From: Brachypodius melanocephalos
Taxonomy: Eukaryota > Chordata > Aves > Passeriformes > Pycnonotidae
DNA length: 64,000 nucleotides
Direction: 5' to 3'
NCBI GenBank assembly: GCA_013398615.1
Contig: VZSR01000479.1
Location: 1,398,689-1,462,688 of the forward strand
Shown here: piece after piece, positions 1 through 11,705 of the stretch
How the letters are laid out: each line of letters opens with the position of its first letter
How positions within the stretch are numbered: the stretch's first letter is position 1
The notes under the pieces: generated by a model
Database searches by the model: none
What the model saw: the letters and a program-made list of their open reading frames with translations, nothing else
What the model was told of the DNA's origin: nothing
Made by a program: the position numbers and the translations under genes

Positions 1-89
1 ATCCCTCAGGAACATATTCAGAGAAACACATGGTTTTCTATTCCAAAATTCAGGCTAACTTCAACTCAGTTATTAAGAGAGCACTCTTA

Positions 90-139
90 ATAAAAAATTA
101 AAAAAAAAAACCCTCAACCAAACAAACAAAAAAAAAAGC
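90..139 (+). repeat. A-rich low-complexity tract
   Basis: A-runs of up to 11 bases separated by CCC, CC and single C (AAACAAACAAAAA). Same style as the tracts at 11622, 25602, 31487 and 36343. Confidence 0.75.
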
Positions 140-297
140 ACCAAGGTTTGCTTCAATATAAAGAAAGTTTTTTAACTTTTCCACTCTGTTCACAGTGCAG
201 GTTTCTGTTCTATGATCACCCTTGTCATAGCCACAATGACCAATGAAAGGACATGTGTCAGAAATTCAAAGAAGGATACTATTTCTGGAAAAGCAAA

Positions 298-386
298 AAC
301 AAAATAGGAAAAAAAAAAAAGAGGGAAAAAAAGGAGGGGAGAGGGGAGTAAAAAGGGCAAAAAAGGAAAAGAAAAAGAAGAAAGAA
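298..386 (+). repeat. Polypurine A/G tract
   Basis: Nearly pure A/G with G-rich pieces (GAGGGAAAAAAAGGAGGGG), with only isolated T and C interruptions. The minus-strand frame across it reads as a phenylalanine-rich peptide and is not credible as a gene. Confidence 0.8.
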
Positions 387-3300
387 CTATCCTGATAAAA
401 TAAAAATTTAAAAGCTTGCTTTAATGTTAATGCCCTCAACAAATTCACAGTCCTCTCAGAGGTTTGTGGCTTGAGGATATCTTACATACAGGAGCCAGGG
501 AGCTCCCAGGGAAACAAATCTGACAGGCAGCAAAGGGCAGGAGTGTGCAGTTGTGTCAGCACTGAGAAGCAGAGGGACTGGCCATTAGTGCAGTATTTGG
601 GTGAAGGAAATAGATCCGCATGCAGATACTGTGAGCAGAGCAATTAGATAAGGCTCCTACTGATATGAGAGCTGTAAACCACTAGGAAAACACTTTGCTG
701 AGATGAAGTGTCATCAGCACACACAGCTCCATGGCTGGCTAATTTTGGAAAGGCTGAGTCTCGTTGAGCTGCTGCTCTGCTGAACTGTCTATCCATTATA
801 CAGCACAGAGTGCCCAGGGCTCTGAGATTTGCACATCTCAGGGGAAGCAGAGCAGAACCAGTCCTATCAGAAGATGGAAGTGTGCAGGGCTGGGAAGCCA
901 AATTGAAGTCATGAATGCCAAATGTGAAGTGAATGATAATATATTTACACCAACATCTGCATAAACTTCTGTAACACTTTCACTTGAGCTTATTCAGTGC
1001 CATTAGAGAGTTGAGATTCAATAACTGGTGTTGCAGAGGCAAAGGAAGGGGTGTAGAATAAAACAGAAATAGAAGAAAGTTCCTGAAACTACTTTCCAGC
1101 ATTAGTTTGACTGACATTTTTTGTAACTTGGAGAAAAGTAAATATTGGTTTCTTCCCCAATATTATTTGATTTGCAAGATCCAAAGACATTTGTTTGTGT
1201 TTTAAGAGATCAGTACATTTCAGTAGTATCTGTATGAAAAGACAACAAACAGAGCAAATGGGAAAAAAGGTACCACCTGGAATCCCAACCAGATCTAAAA
1301 GGACTTACAAAGAGGCCTAATGGGTGTGTGTATATAAATCCAGTGAACAATTTCTGTTTCTGGAAACCATCGAAACTGTCTGAAAAGACACCAGGCCTTC
1401 TCAGAGAGAGCTGCAAGCTGACCCTGCTGCAGATTCCGGTGACTCAAGAGCTTCCTCACCTGCTCCCCTGCAAACACCCAGAGCCCTCAGAGCTGGGTTA
1501 ACCTGCTGGAGGGTCAATGCCTGCACAGCTCCCCTGATTCTGCAAAGGAACACATTCAACTCCTTATAACACAACCCACATTCCACAGAAACCAGCAGCA
1601 ACCCTGCACAAATCACTGGAGCATCTGTGGGCTCACTCAGCACGATTGAAATGTAAATAAAATATATTACTTTGAAGCATCCAATACAAAGGTGTGATAG
1701 GTGAGGCAGCAAAACAATCTGGGGTGGCTTACCAAAATGACAACAGTATTAGATTAATGAAAAGAAAAATCTCTTTCCTCAATACTAAATAAAAAGAACA
1801 TTTGATCTTAATAAAACAAAAAGTATCTTGGGATTTGGACTACATTCCTAAACTCTTCCAGAATAAGAATACCATAAGGAGAAGAAAAAAAATCTTATGT
1901 TTATTCATCTTTAGGAGATGCCAATATATGGACAAAAATATGCATAATGACAAAACTCACCATCCAGTATCAGAATTAGAATACCCTATACTGCTGATGG
2001 ATTAATTATGTTTTTTCCAAGCTATTCAGATAATTAGACATACTAAGTTCAGAGCTATTTTTGCAATGATAATGGACGTGTTTTGTTGTGGTCTATTGAA
2101 CAAACTGTTGGATGCTTTTTCTAAAGCTTGTTTACATTCCTGTACATCCTGGCTTGATTGATATTCTGTCCTTTGGATTGTAGTGTCATGCCAGCAACAC
2201 CATTGAAACAGCTCAGGACAATAGAAACCTCGTTTTTCAGAGCCTCTGCAATAAATCAGACTGCAGTAACTCTTTAGATCCTTGCTAAATTGAAATGCAG
2301 CATACCGTGCCAAATAATTCTTTTTAATTTTATACACACACACCCCCTTGTGTGTGAGAGAACCCCAGACACAAAGGATTCCATTCAGCAGAGTGTTTCA
2401 CAGCTACTCCTTCAGAGTGGTTAGACGTGTTCAAAACTATGTAACCTTAATCTAGAGAACATTCACCAAATGCACCAAGAAACACAACAAAATTTAGATT
2501 TTTTCAGTTTCAACGCTTGAAAGAAACACATTTAAACTTAGGCATAGACACGCACGAAGATCCCTGACCACTCTGGGCAAGTTCTCCCCCTTTGACAGAG
2601 TCAGCTTTTCCAGGTGCAGTGTGAACAGGGCTGAAGTCCCACCAATCCCAGCAATCTCTCTTGGATGCCATCAGCCACCTCAGCCTTTGCATTGATGCTG
2701 CTGAAGAAGGAGCACGTGAGGCCCCAAACACACAGAGCCCCCAGCACAGGCTGACACCATCCTGCACCTGGTGCTGCCAAATATTGCAGTGAAGGCACTC
2801 AACCACCCCTGGGTATTCTGAAATAAGGGGAGCTTTAAAGGGAAGCATTAATTCAGCTTCAAACTTTCTTGTGCTTGTTCAAAATCTGATTAAACCAAAG
2901 ATCTACCCTATCTGTATCTTGCCTGCCACAGAGACCTCATGCACAACAAATATGGATATGCAGGCACAATTTTGTTTAAAACACACACATGTATATCTGT
3001 TGTCATTTGTGTTACCTGGCTGCAACAAAAATTAACAAAATTTTCACAGCATTTTTGAAAGACCACAAACACTTAACACCAGTATTCTTTAAAGTGAAAG
3101 TGCTTATTAGTCAACACATCTCAAAACATGGCTTTGTTGTTAACATCCTACAAATTAAGAGAATCAAAATATTAAATTTAGCACAAAGAATTCCAGAATT
3201 ATACAACTGAACATTGCTTCTTTCCTTCTGGGTACCATGACTAACAATGTGCAAATGCATTATGCAAAATAAGATTAAAACAGAATCTGCATTTTACCCC

Positions 3301-3596
3301 TGGGTTCATTCAATAGTCAAGAGGAGTTAGAGAAGAAGAAGTTAATTTAGGATGAAAATAAAGCATTAACAAATAAAATTTTTCATATTGTCCTTCAAAG
3401 ATCAATCCACACAGAGGCTTGAAAAGAACAGTATGTCTCTTGCAGTGGAGGGACATTTAAATCTACACTTTCATTTGTGTCACACATCCCTAGATTCCTT
3501 CAAAGACTGTTTGCTTACTTTGTTTAGAAAAAAAAAAGGGAGGAAAAAAGAAAAATAAAAGAGTATTTTACCATACTCTCAATTGAATGTATTATT

Positions 3597-3654
3597 GGAA
3601 TTATTATTATTATTATCATTATTATTATGGAATTATTATTACATTATAAGAGAT
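3597..3654 (+). repeat. Imperfect (ATT)n microsatellite
   Basis: ATT units interrupted by ATC and GGA, followed by ATTATTACATTATAAG. Interruptions suggest an old, no longer expanding array. Confidence 0.8.
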
Positions 3655-3699
3655 CCTAATGCTAACCTGCATCTCAGCCCTGTGAGTATGGTATTTCCA

Positions 3700-3740
3700 A
3701 AGTTATGATTATGTGGGTTGGAAGGGATTACACAGCACCG
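3700..3740 (-). mobile_element. Possible CR1 3' end relic
   Basis: The plus strand reads TTATGATTATGTGGGTTGG then AAGGGATTA. This resembles the complement of a CR1 3' end (ATCATAGAATGGGTTGGAAG form). Similarity stops after about 25-30 bp, so this may be coincidence. Confidence 0.3.
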
Positions 3741-3837
3741 AATCACCTTATGCAAGCAAAAATTTTAGATGAAGATCCATTGTGTATTTTATTTTATAAT
3801 CCCAAGATACAATATTGCATCTATGCCTCATCTTTTT

Positions 3838-3892
3838 TAAGTTGTTTGTTTTGGTTTGGGGTTTTTTTTTGCCTTTTTTTTTTTTTAATTAA
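3838..3892 (+). repeat. T-rich tract with G interruptions
   Basis: T-runs of 10 and 14 bases plus GTTTTGGTTTGGGG. Low complexity; no retrogene is seen next to it. Confidence 0.75.
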
Positions 3893-4572
3893 TCCCTGAT
3901 GCAAATGAGAAACAAAGATTTATTTATTTATTTATAACATTCACCCAAATCAGCTTTGCTGGTTTATTCTTGTAGCTTACAGTTTGGCTGGAGATTCATT
4001 TTCTCAGGGGATTCGTGCTCTCTGGCCGTAACAGCTTTGCTTCTCTAAGCAATGCACTCACTGTGTACAAGGCAGGGATTGCAGCTCATTCCTGGGCTTT
4101 TTATTGGGAAATGTTCATCTGCAGGTGGTAATTAAACACTGGGTAGTGTGAGATGATATTCACCTCCTTAAGAGGCAAACCTCAGCTCTGTCCTTGCATT
4201 ACCCTTGAGCCCCCAAGAAAGAATTGTGCTGATGCATATGAGGACTGACATGCTGAGCATGAGATTGCACAGTGGTTTTGGTCAATTTAAGCGAGGATTC
4301 CACCAGAACACCCTCCCTGACTGTTTGTGCCCTTCCCTTGGGCTACTTCTGTGCTTTTACAAACACACAGTGATCTAGTTCACCATCCTCATCACACAGC
4401 CTCTCTCCCCAGCAATTTTTGATTATATCCATGCCCTAAATTCTCTCTACATCCAGACACTAGATTTTCACTATACAAGAAAAGGTAAAAACACAGTTTT
4501 AAAGTAGAAAAAAGTAAGGCAGGACTGTTCCAGGCCTGGGTACCCCAAGAATCACTTAATCTTAGGTGGTGT

Positions 4573-5015
4573 TGGTGCCTTAAGTTTGAGTTTTCATATT
4601 TTCAGATTCTGTGCTGCCCAGGGTTGCAGCTCTGAGCTCACATTCAGGGTCACTCAGCTCTGCACAGAGCAGGGAGACAAAACAAATCCTTTTCCTGCTG
4701 CACACCAAGGACAACTTTCAGGCACAAAAGCACAACCAAGGGTGGCTGAAGGGAGGAACAAGAAGGATGAGACCTGACAGCCTGGAGCTGGAATTGGACA
4801 ATTAAACCCCAATACGCAAATGGACCAGAACTGATCAAAGTGTGAGACCTCGTGACCCAGGGTCCATTTTGTGCCCATTTTGGGTCTACCTTGTGTGTAG
4901 CCCTGCCCAGGCTCTTGTCCTGCCCAAGGTGGATCCTAAAGCCTTTCAATAAATACCTGCTCTATTCTCCAGCTCTGTCCAGTCTCTGTTTCAGGTCAGC
5001 CTTCCCAAGGCATCA
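4573..5015 (+). mobile_element. Solo ERV LTR, copy A (plus strand)
   Basis: This is a 443-bp long terminal repeat, homologous along its length to the copies at 7319-7745 and 35477-35874. It begins TGGTGCCTTAAG and ends CCAAGGCATCA. With the family start TGATGCCTT this gives matching inverted ends in TG...CA form, as expected of an LTR. A poly(A) signal AATAAA is at 4948-4953. The TATA box seen in the other two copies is lost here (the matching site reads GATCAAAG), and the octamer site is mutated to CGCAAAT. Flanking 4-mers GTGT and GGGT differ by one base, so a 4-bp target duplication is possible but unproven. No gag, pol or env sequence is adjacent, so it is a solo LTR. The retroviral class is not resolved. 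Confidence 0.85.
4948..4953 (+). promoter_or_regulatory. LTR poly(A) signal AATAAA
   Basis: A canonical AATAAA lies 62 bp before the 3' end of LTR copy A, where the R region of a retroviral LTR would carry it. The same signal is found at the equivalent site in the two minus-strand copies (TTTATT on the plus strand at 7381-7386 and 35538-35543). Present-day use is unknown. Confidence 0.6.
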
Positions 5016-7318
5016 GGGTGCGCTGGGATCTGGAGCCAACATTTGAGCTGGGTCCCCTGCTCAGGAGGGAGCCATGGCTCTGGCAGGATGTGACAATCCT
5101 GGAAGGGGCTGTAGAGAACACCAAGGACAGGTCACAGGGGCTCCATCCCCAGCACAGAAACAGAAGGCTGGAGCAGCTACTGGAACTAAAGCAATGACTG
5201 AAGCTGATGTGTTCAGAAAGTGTTTCAGACCATGGCCCTGTTAAAAACAGCTTGTGTGTCCAGGTTCCTTTGCTGTTTCTCATTTTGGTTTGTCTTTATG
5301 TGAATCCAGTTCCTCCAATGCTGGGCAGGAAAACACAGCTCTAAGTCAGTCCATTCATATTTATACTGTTTCATATATGAGTAAGTCAGCTGCAGAGAGC
5401 AATTAAAAAGAGTAAATGTTTCCAGTGTTTTTCTCTCTCCTCCTTAGAGGAATTAAACCACTGCTGACACAGGAGGAAATGAATTGCTCTTGACTGCAGC
5501 TAACAGTTCATAAGTGCTTGGAACACTTCTGGTGATCATGACCCCACATAAAATGTCCAGTGTGAATGGGCATCTACTACTCTGTAAACAAGCCACAAAA
5601 ATGTCTTCATTATTTATCAGAATAGAATGCTTCATCACCTTTGGCATGTGGATTTCTCACCTCAGAGGACTTTTTAAGACTCAAATCTCCAGTCAAAAGT
5701 TATTCATATCACAAAACAGTCCAGATGGATAGCAGGAATAGATATATTTGTTCAAAGTTTCTCAAAAGTCATTGATGATAGAATATCAAGCAATCCTTAT
5801 GCTCCAGGTCCTCGTATCTCTAGCAAAAATGCATTGAAAGAAAAAAATAATCAATCAAGGTTATTACACCTATGTGCAACTTGTGGTGTGGTATTTTCTT
5901 TTACAGCATTTTGAATCTTCCACCTCCCCAGAACAATGGACTTCTGAAAATAATATGAGAGGAAAAATTTTCTTGCTTTCAAGAACATAATTTCAGAAGT
6001 GATTTCAGAAGTGATTCATTGAAATTAGTGCAGAACAGAAAAAAGCTGGGATAAAAGATGAAAATGGCCATTCTATTTGCTTCATATTGATTCTGCTTTA
6101 ATCTCTGTGTAGAGACTGTGCATTTCTAGGTGTGGGGCATGGCAAGTAGGTGGAATGAATGGGACATCAAAATTGCATAGCAGTACTTGAATTCTACTGT
6201 TCTTTGTTCTGTAGACTGCTGCATATATATCTGTGAGATGCTCATCTGCTCTGCACATCTGATTCCAAGAAAAGAAAAGAGAACACTGCTGCTATTAGTC
6301 CTTTTTCTTCCCCTCCCAAGTTTCAGAAACTGTTTTAATGAGGCAGTTGATTTATAAACTTCACAAAATAAAATTCAGATGAATTTTCTATTCATATAAA
6401 CACCTAACAGAGAAGAAACTTGATTAACTGCATTCTTTGTCCCTGTATTCAGGCAGAAAGCTACACAACTTGAACTGATCTGCTGATGGCCATTGGAAAC
6501 TTGGGGCTTTTATCCCCACTTATGAGAACAAGAGAGAAATAAATCAAAATTCAGGTGCTTATCTCTCAATGCCAGAATGAAGCACTGACCTCAACATCAC
6601 TGCTGGGGTGGATGACTTAGGAACAGAGAGGCTAACAGGCTGCACAGTTACTCCACTGAGCCAACATGCTATGCTTGTAAGTGGCTTATTAAAAGCCTGG
6701 TCAAGGTTTTTAAATGAGCCTGACAAGTTACTTTTAAGTAAACTGTGCTTCTTCTCCTTTTATCTCTTCTTGCCTCCTCCATTTAATAATGATTTAATTC
6801 CTAAAATGCCCAAGGATCAAAGAGACAACAGACATCCTACTCACCTTTAATACAAACTATCATAAAAATGCAGGAGCACAAAATAAAAGCCAAAGATTTT
6901 TAAAGGCCGACAAAGTGCATGGTAACAGAACACAACAACACATCATACCCTACACACCAAACCAGGCTAGTTGGTCAGTGCCCAGGTCAACACGAGCCCA
7001 CCCCTGCTGCAGCTGGACACAGCAGCAGCCCAATGCTGCCACTCGGAGCCTTGTACCTGAGCTGCCTCTGCTGACACTCAGAACCTCAGGTGTGGCTCTG
7101 GATGCTCACATCGGTGTTTTCCCAGTTTTGTAATTCCCATTTCCCACCCTGAGCACACAGGTGAGTCCTCAGCCTCCCTGGGGTCAGGCAGGGGGGTGGC
7201 AGAGCAGGCTGGGCTGTGAGCTGAGCTCAGCTCTGGGAGCCAGCCCAGCCTCACCTGCTGCAGTCACTGATGGCTGCCAGGGTCCCCTCTGCCTCTGGGG
7301 TCACTGACAGGGCACTGC
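5016..7318. other. No gene seen; inter-LTR DNA with a GC-rich patch
   Basis: AT-rich to about 6900. From about 6960 to 7318 it is GC-rich, rich in CAGC/CTG words, and runs up to LTR copy B. This patch holds a perfect 16-bp palindrome GAGCTGAGCTCAGCTC (7218-7233). A tandem ATTTCAGAAGTG pair lies near 5990-6013. No coding evidence. Confidence 0.55.
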
Positions 7319-7745
7319 TGATGTCCTGGGGAGGCTGACCTCAGACAGAGACTGGGCAGAGCTAGAGAATAAATTAGATATTTATTGAAAGGCCTCCAGG
7401 CTACACCACTAAGAGCCTGACCAGGGCTACACCCAAGGTGGACCCAAAATGGTCACAAAATGGTGAACTGGTCACAAGGTCTCACACTTTTATAAATTTT
7501 GGTCTATTTGCATATTGGGGTTTAATTATCCAATTACAGCTCCAGGTTGTGAGGTCCCATCCTTGCTCCTCCCTTCAGTCCACTCTTGTTTGTGCCTTTG
7601 GGCTGAAAGTTGTCCTCAGTCTTCAGCAGGAAAAGAATTTGTTTTGTCTCCCTACTTTATGAAGAACTGATTAACACTTAATATGAGGCTCAGAACTGCA
7701 CCGCTACACCCCTGGAAAACATGCAAGCTCAAACGTAAGGCATCA
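7319..7745 (-). mobile_element. Solo ERV LTR, copy B (minus strand)
   Basis: This 427-bp LTR is the best-preserved promoter of the family. On the minus strand it starts TGATGCCTTACG (ending at 7745) and finishes CCAGGACATCA (7319). Read along the minus strand it carries a CCAAT motif, an intact octamer ATGCAAAT, a TATA box TTTATAAAAG (7487-7496) and the poly(A) signal AATAAA (7381-7386). It shares with copy A a segment near the 5' end (GGTGTAGCGGTGCAGTTCTG here) that copy C lacks. Flanking 4-mers CTGC and GTGC differ by one base. No internal retroviral sequence is visible, so it is a solo LTR. Confidence 0.87.
7487..7496 (-). promoter_or_regulatory. LTR TATA box (copy B)
   Basis: The minus strand reads TTTATAAAAG, a near-consensus TATA box. 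It sits after a CCAAT plus ATGCAAAT octamer block and about 100 bp before the AATAAA, the usual U3-R order. If active, it would drive transcription leftwards, towards position 1. Confidence 0.6.
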
Positions 7746-9566
7746 GTGCCATAATCACTCTTCTGCTGCTTGAAGAATGCTTTCCACTCCAGGGCTTGCA
7801 CAGAACTTTGGTAACAAAACCCCTTCAATTGCTCAGCATCCAGTTTTTGTGTCACTGGGGCAGTGCACTGCACCCAGACAGCAAGGAAAAACTGGGTTCT
7901 GTGTGTGTTCTTGTAATGCATACACATAAAACAGATAACCTCTCTTCAGTCAAAGTGCCATCATGTAGGTAGCTTAAGTCATATTATTTCTTCAAATATT
8001 TAAAAAGTCAAATGTATTCATTTGTATTTTCAAACTTCAGTCCTCCTGATAAATCTTATTTGTGGGAAGAGCTGCTTCCTTTCTACTAAGCAGAATGACA
8101 GTTAGAAAGATTTAAATATCAAAATCTTTATTTGCTAAAAATTCAATCTTCAAGACTTTACTTCTGCACATTTTCTTTGAGATTAATAGAGCCTTTTACT
8201 TGAAAAAGGACCAATACTTAGCATCAACTTCTACCTTCTTAATTGCACTCAAAGGATTCAGGCAGTTTTGCTTTGCTTTTCATGAGAACTCTCAAACACA
8301 GATTTAGGATAGTTGCTCCTAAAGCTTCCTATGAAGCTTCAAAACAACCACCATCTGCTGGAGTGGAGACAGGAGTCAGTTCCTCTTCTGAAGTCGCTAT
8401 CACAGCACCTGACAAACAACCAGACAGGAAAGAACAGCAACAGTTCTTGCTAACTTTTGTTTTGCTATAAAGCACAAGAAGTGAAAACACTATTGAGTCT
8501 TTACTGGCTTTGTGATTCATTTTATAAAAAAGGTAGGACTGAGGCCTTCTTCAGTAGATAAAACATTAATCCTTTCACCTCTAGGACAGATGTTTTGTCT
8601 AACACAAGCTCCTAAACAAACAGAATTTGGCCTTCTGGCTTGTGATAGCAGTTCATATCAGAAACCCGATCAGCACAGAGTCAGAGCAATCAGCAGTGTT
8701 GGGAGGAGGCTCTGCCTGCAGCTCTGACAGGCTGTGAATCCTCTCCCAGCCTGGGAAGGGTGTCAGGCAGAAGGGCGTGGGTTAATCACAATGAAGCACA
8801 ATGACAGCATATGCTTTTGAGCAGATGCACAGGATCTGGTTAAAATTAAAGAGTCACAAGTCTATTTTCATCGTTACCTTGACCTGCACTGTCCCTCTTA
8901 CTCCAGGAATGGAAGGAGTAAATGAAGAAAAAAATGAAAATTAAAATGTTGAAGCAACTACAGTCCCATATATGGCCTTTAGAAATTTAGATTTCATGTA
9001 CTGAGTGAGGCTGCATGCATAAAGGCCTGACAGTTTACATTTTACATATATCAAAACTGCAATATACTCGTAGAAAGCTTTCCAATGAAATCTTAACCAC
9101 AAGCAGCCTCTGCACATTCTGAACTGTCTGTCAGCAAGAGAAAAATTCAGGATTTTGATCAGTGCTTAGCTTTTTGAAGACATTCACTCTGAACCATTCT
9201 CGATTTCATAAAGCTATATGCCTTGTTTGTCAATGAGTCAGCTCCTGTTAATAAGTCATGCAAAATGATGCAGATTGAAGTTATGCAAAGAAAATCATCT
9301 TTCTTGAAACTACTGTGTTAGCTGATTTGCCTACTTAACATGTTATGACAGCTTCAAGATCTTGAAACTGTCTAGAGATATACACAAACCATTAAAAACT
9401 CCAAGAAAAGCTGCATTTGAAATAATAGCAAGTGTCAAAATATCTTGGAAAATGTAGGGCAATAAAATATTAATAACAAAACAGCTGTTTAATGGCAGCC
9501 TACCAAACTCTTACAACATGCTAATGTTATTTAGAAGTGAAGGTATGTCATATTGGAAAATGATGT
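7746..9566. other. No gene seen
   Basis: AT-rich unique-looking DNA. POU-like words ATGCAAAATGATGCAG and TTATGCAAAG lie at about 9255-9290. No repeat family is recognised. Confidence 0.55.
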
Positions 9567-9750
9567 AAGAAAGAAAAAGAAAAAGAAAAAGAAAAAGAAA
9601 AAGAAAAAGAAAAAGAAAAAAGAAAAAAAAAAGAAAAAGAAAAAGAAAAAGAAAAAGAAAAAGAAAAAGAAAAAGAAAAAGAAAAAGAAAAAGAAAAAGA
9701 AAAAGAAAAAAGAAAAAAAAAACAGAAAAAAGAAAAAGAAAAAGGAAAAT
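9567..9750 (+). repeat. (GAAAAA)n polypurine microsatellite
   Basis: About 180 bp of almost pure purine, mainly GAAAAA hexamers, with a single C at 9723. A distinctive interruption, GAAAAAAGAAAAAAAAAA, occurs twice exactly 90 bp (15 units) apart, near 9614 and 9704. This points to internal duplication of a block. Such tracts can adopt triplex (H-DNA) structure. The lysine-rich frame across it is not a gene. Confidence 0.95.
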
Positions 9751-11264
9751 GATAAAAAAGAGGGGAACCCCCCTATTTAGCTATATTTAAAGTTAACCAG
9801 TGTAGAAGTAAAAATGACAACTTACATAGCTATAAAGCTTTCTTTGTACATTGACTCATGATAGCCTTCAAGAAAATAAGAGCAAACAATGCCTTATTCT
9901 GATGTTAACGTCTTTGTTACCTGTCAGTGATTTTTGTTTATTGGTTGGTTCATTTTAAAATACCAAACACGGAACAGCAGGCAGAAGAGAACTCTATTAT
10001 CCACCTGGGTTGAATGAGCTCAGGTAGGTACCTGTGACCTCCAGGTCAGTGACACACAAAGAAAATATAAACTTCAGATGATAACCTGAATATCTAGATT
10101 ACTCTGCAGGATCAAGGGTCGTCAGAATAAATAGATTTTTAAATGGTCTCTGAGTTTGGAAATATTGTAAATATGTAAAATCTTCTTAATAAACTACAGG
10201 ACAGGTTTCAGCACTTCAGACTGAGCTGTAGTTGCAAAACTTACTGGGCATAGAGAACTTCCATTTCTGAGACAGGTTACCTCATGCTGGCTTTTACAGT
10301 TTGATTTTCTGGACATTTAAAAAAAAAGAGAGAGAAAAAAAAAAGACAAAGCTATACCCCTTCTTTATTTTTTAGTGCCATTTTCTTAATGAGAAATTGA
10401 TGAATGATGACATCTGGCAAGAGAAAAAAAGCATATGGTCTAACTAGCTGTTTCTAGAGAGGTTAAAATCAGCTTTGCAATTTTCTGTGGTTGCCATTAT
10501 GATTGACAGATCATCAAATAAATCATTCTTCTCCCCCTCTGTGCTGGTCTTCTGTACCATCAAAGACACCAGGGGGTAAATTTGCACTGTACTCTATGAG
10601 GAATTAGACACACAAGATCCATTAACATAAATGGGATTTTTGCACCTAATTCCCCACACATCATGCTGAAAAATGTCGCCGTAGGATATAATATTCGTGT
10701 TTTCTTCTTTATTCTATTTATAATTTTTAATTATTAATTTCTAGCATAATTGAGCTCTTCTAAAGAAAATTAAATGCTTGGTATGTTACCTAAAATATTG
10801 TTTAAAAACCCTTGGGCTCGGTGTGGAAGATGACAGGGGAGTGTGTACGAATCTGAACCTCAAAGAAAGGAGGCTGGAAAGGATTGTTGATCCCACACTC
10901 AAATTGGCTCCTTGAGAGCCACAACCCAAACCTTACCTGCTTCAGCCCACCCATCTTATCCTTACCTCTTTCAAAAAGTAATCGAAATGGATATAACAGC
11001 TGAAAACTATAAGAAAGTAAAGATAATTAGAGCATCTCTGGGTCAATGGAATAGGACAAAAGAGTGTTGAATTTGAGACCTTTTCCTTCATAATCCCTCA
11101 AACTGCTAGAAAAAGGCAGGCTTTGTGGATTACTTAAATGCAGTCTGCTGCCATTCCTTTGCTTTCATTGGAAATTCTGAAACTGATTTATCCAATTTCA
11201 ATCTGCATAGATTTTAAATCTTTAATTTTGGTAAACATGCAAATAATCAATTTGGATTGTGTTG

Positions 11265-11305
11265 GGTTGTTGTTTTTTTTTGGGTTTTTTTTTTTTTTTC
11301 TTTCC
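11265..11305 (+). repeat. T/G-rich low-complexity tract
   Basis: Long T-runs (10 and 15 bases) separated by GGG, then CTTTCCCCC. It is the strand-complement style of the A-rich/CC tracts found elsewhere in this window. Confidence 0.8.
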
Positions 11306-11621
11306 CCCAGGGACTTAATGGCTACACTGAAAAAAAGTTGAAGTCCACCACAGTGACAAAGAACTGAGATATGGAAAGTTGGTGCTCAGGACATGGCTTG
11401 CTATCCCAAAATACTGTGCAGAACAGAGAACTTTTCTATAGGGAGACAATGTCCTTCTTCACATTTCTGTCCTAAAGTGGTAAAGGCAGCAGAGCTGCTG
11501 AGACTGGAATTGATACTCAACTGTTTGTCTACATTAAACCTGGGTGGTATTGTCCAAAGCTTCAAACAGAAGTGGTCCTTTATACTGAGGGGCTCACAAA
11601 GAAATAATGGACAAAACTTCA

Positions 11622-11705
11622 GGAACAAAACCAAAACAAAACAAAAAAACCAAAAAAAAACCCAAAAAACCAAAAAAAAAACCACAAAAAAAACCAAAAC
11701 CAAAC
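11622..11705 (+). repeat. A-rich tract with CC/CCC interruptions
   Basis: Runs of 4-10 A broken by C, CC or CCC over about 84 bp. The 141-codon frame at 11393-11818 runs through it and owes its lysine/threonine-rich half to this tract. Confidence 0.85.

Larger units (their letters stand above)
1..4572. other. No gene seen; AT-rich non-coding DNA
   Basis: Apart from the listed low-complexity tracts this is unique-looking AT-rich sequence. Two mildly GC-richer patches (about 1390-1620 and 2560-2810) give open frames of around 100 codons on the minus strand. They have no recognisable domain, splice context or codon signature. They may be unrecognised old repeats. Confidence 0.6.

Noticed and set aside
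9553..9780. Lysine-rich frame
   Set aside because: It is purely the GAAAAA microsatellite read in frame.
10495..10530. Possible fourth copy of the triplicated element (GACAGATCATCA followed by ATCATT)
   Set aside because: Only 12 contiguous bases match. The lead-in needs a gap, the spacing after it is off by one, and the 3' half is absent.
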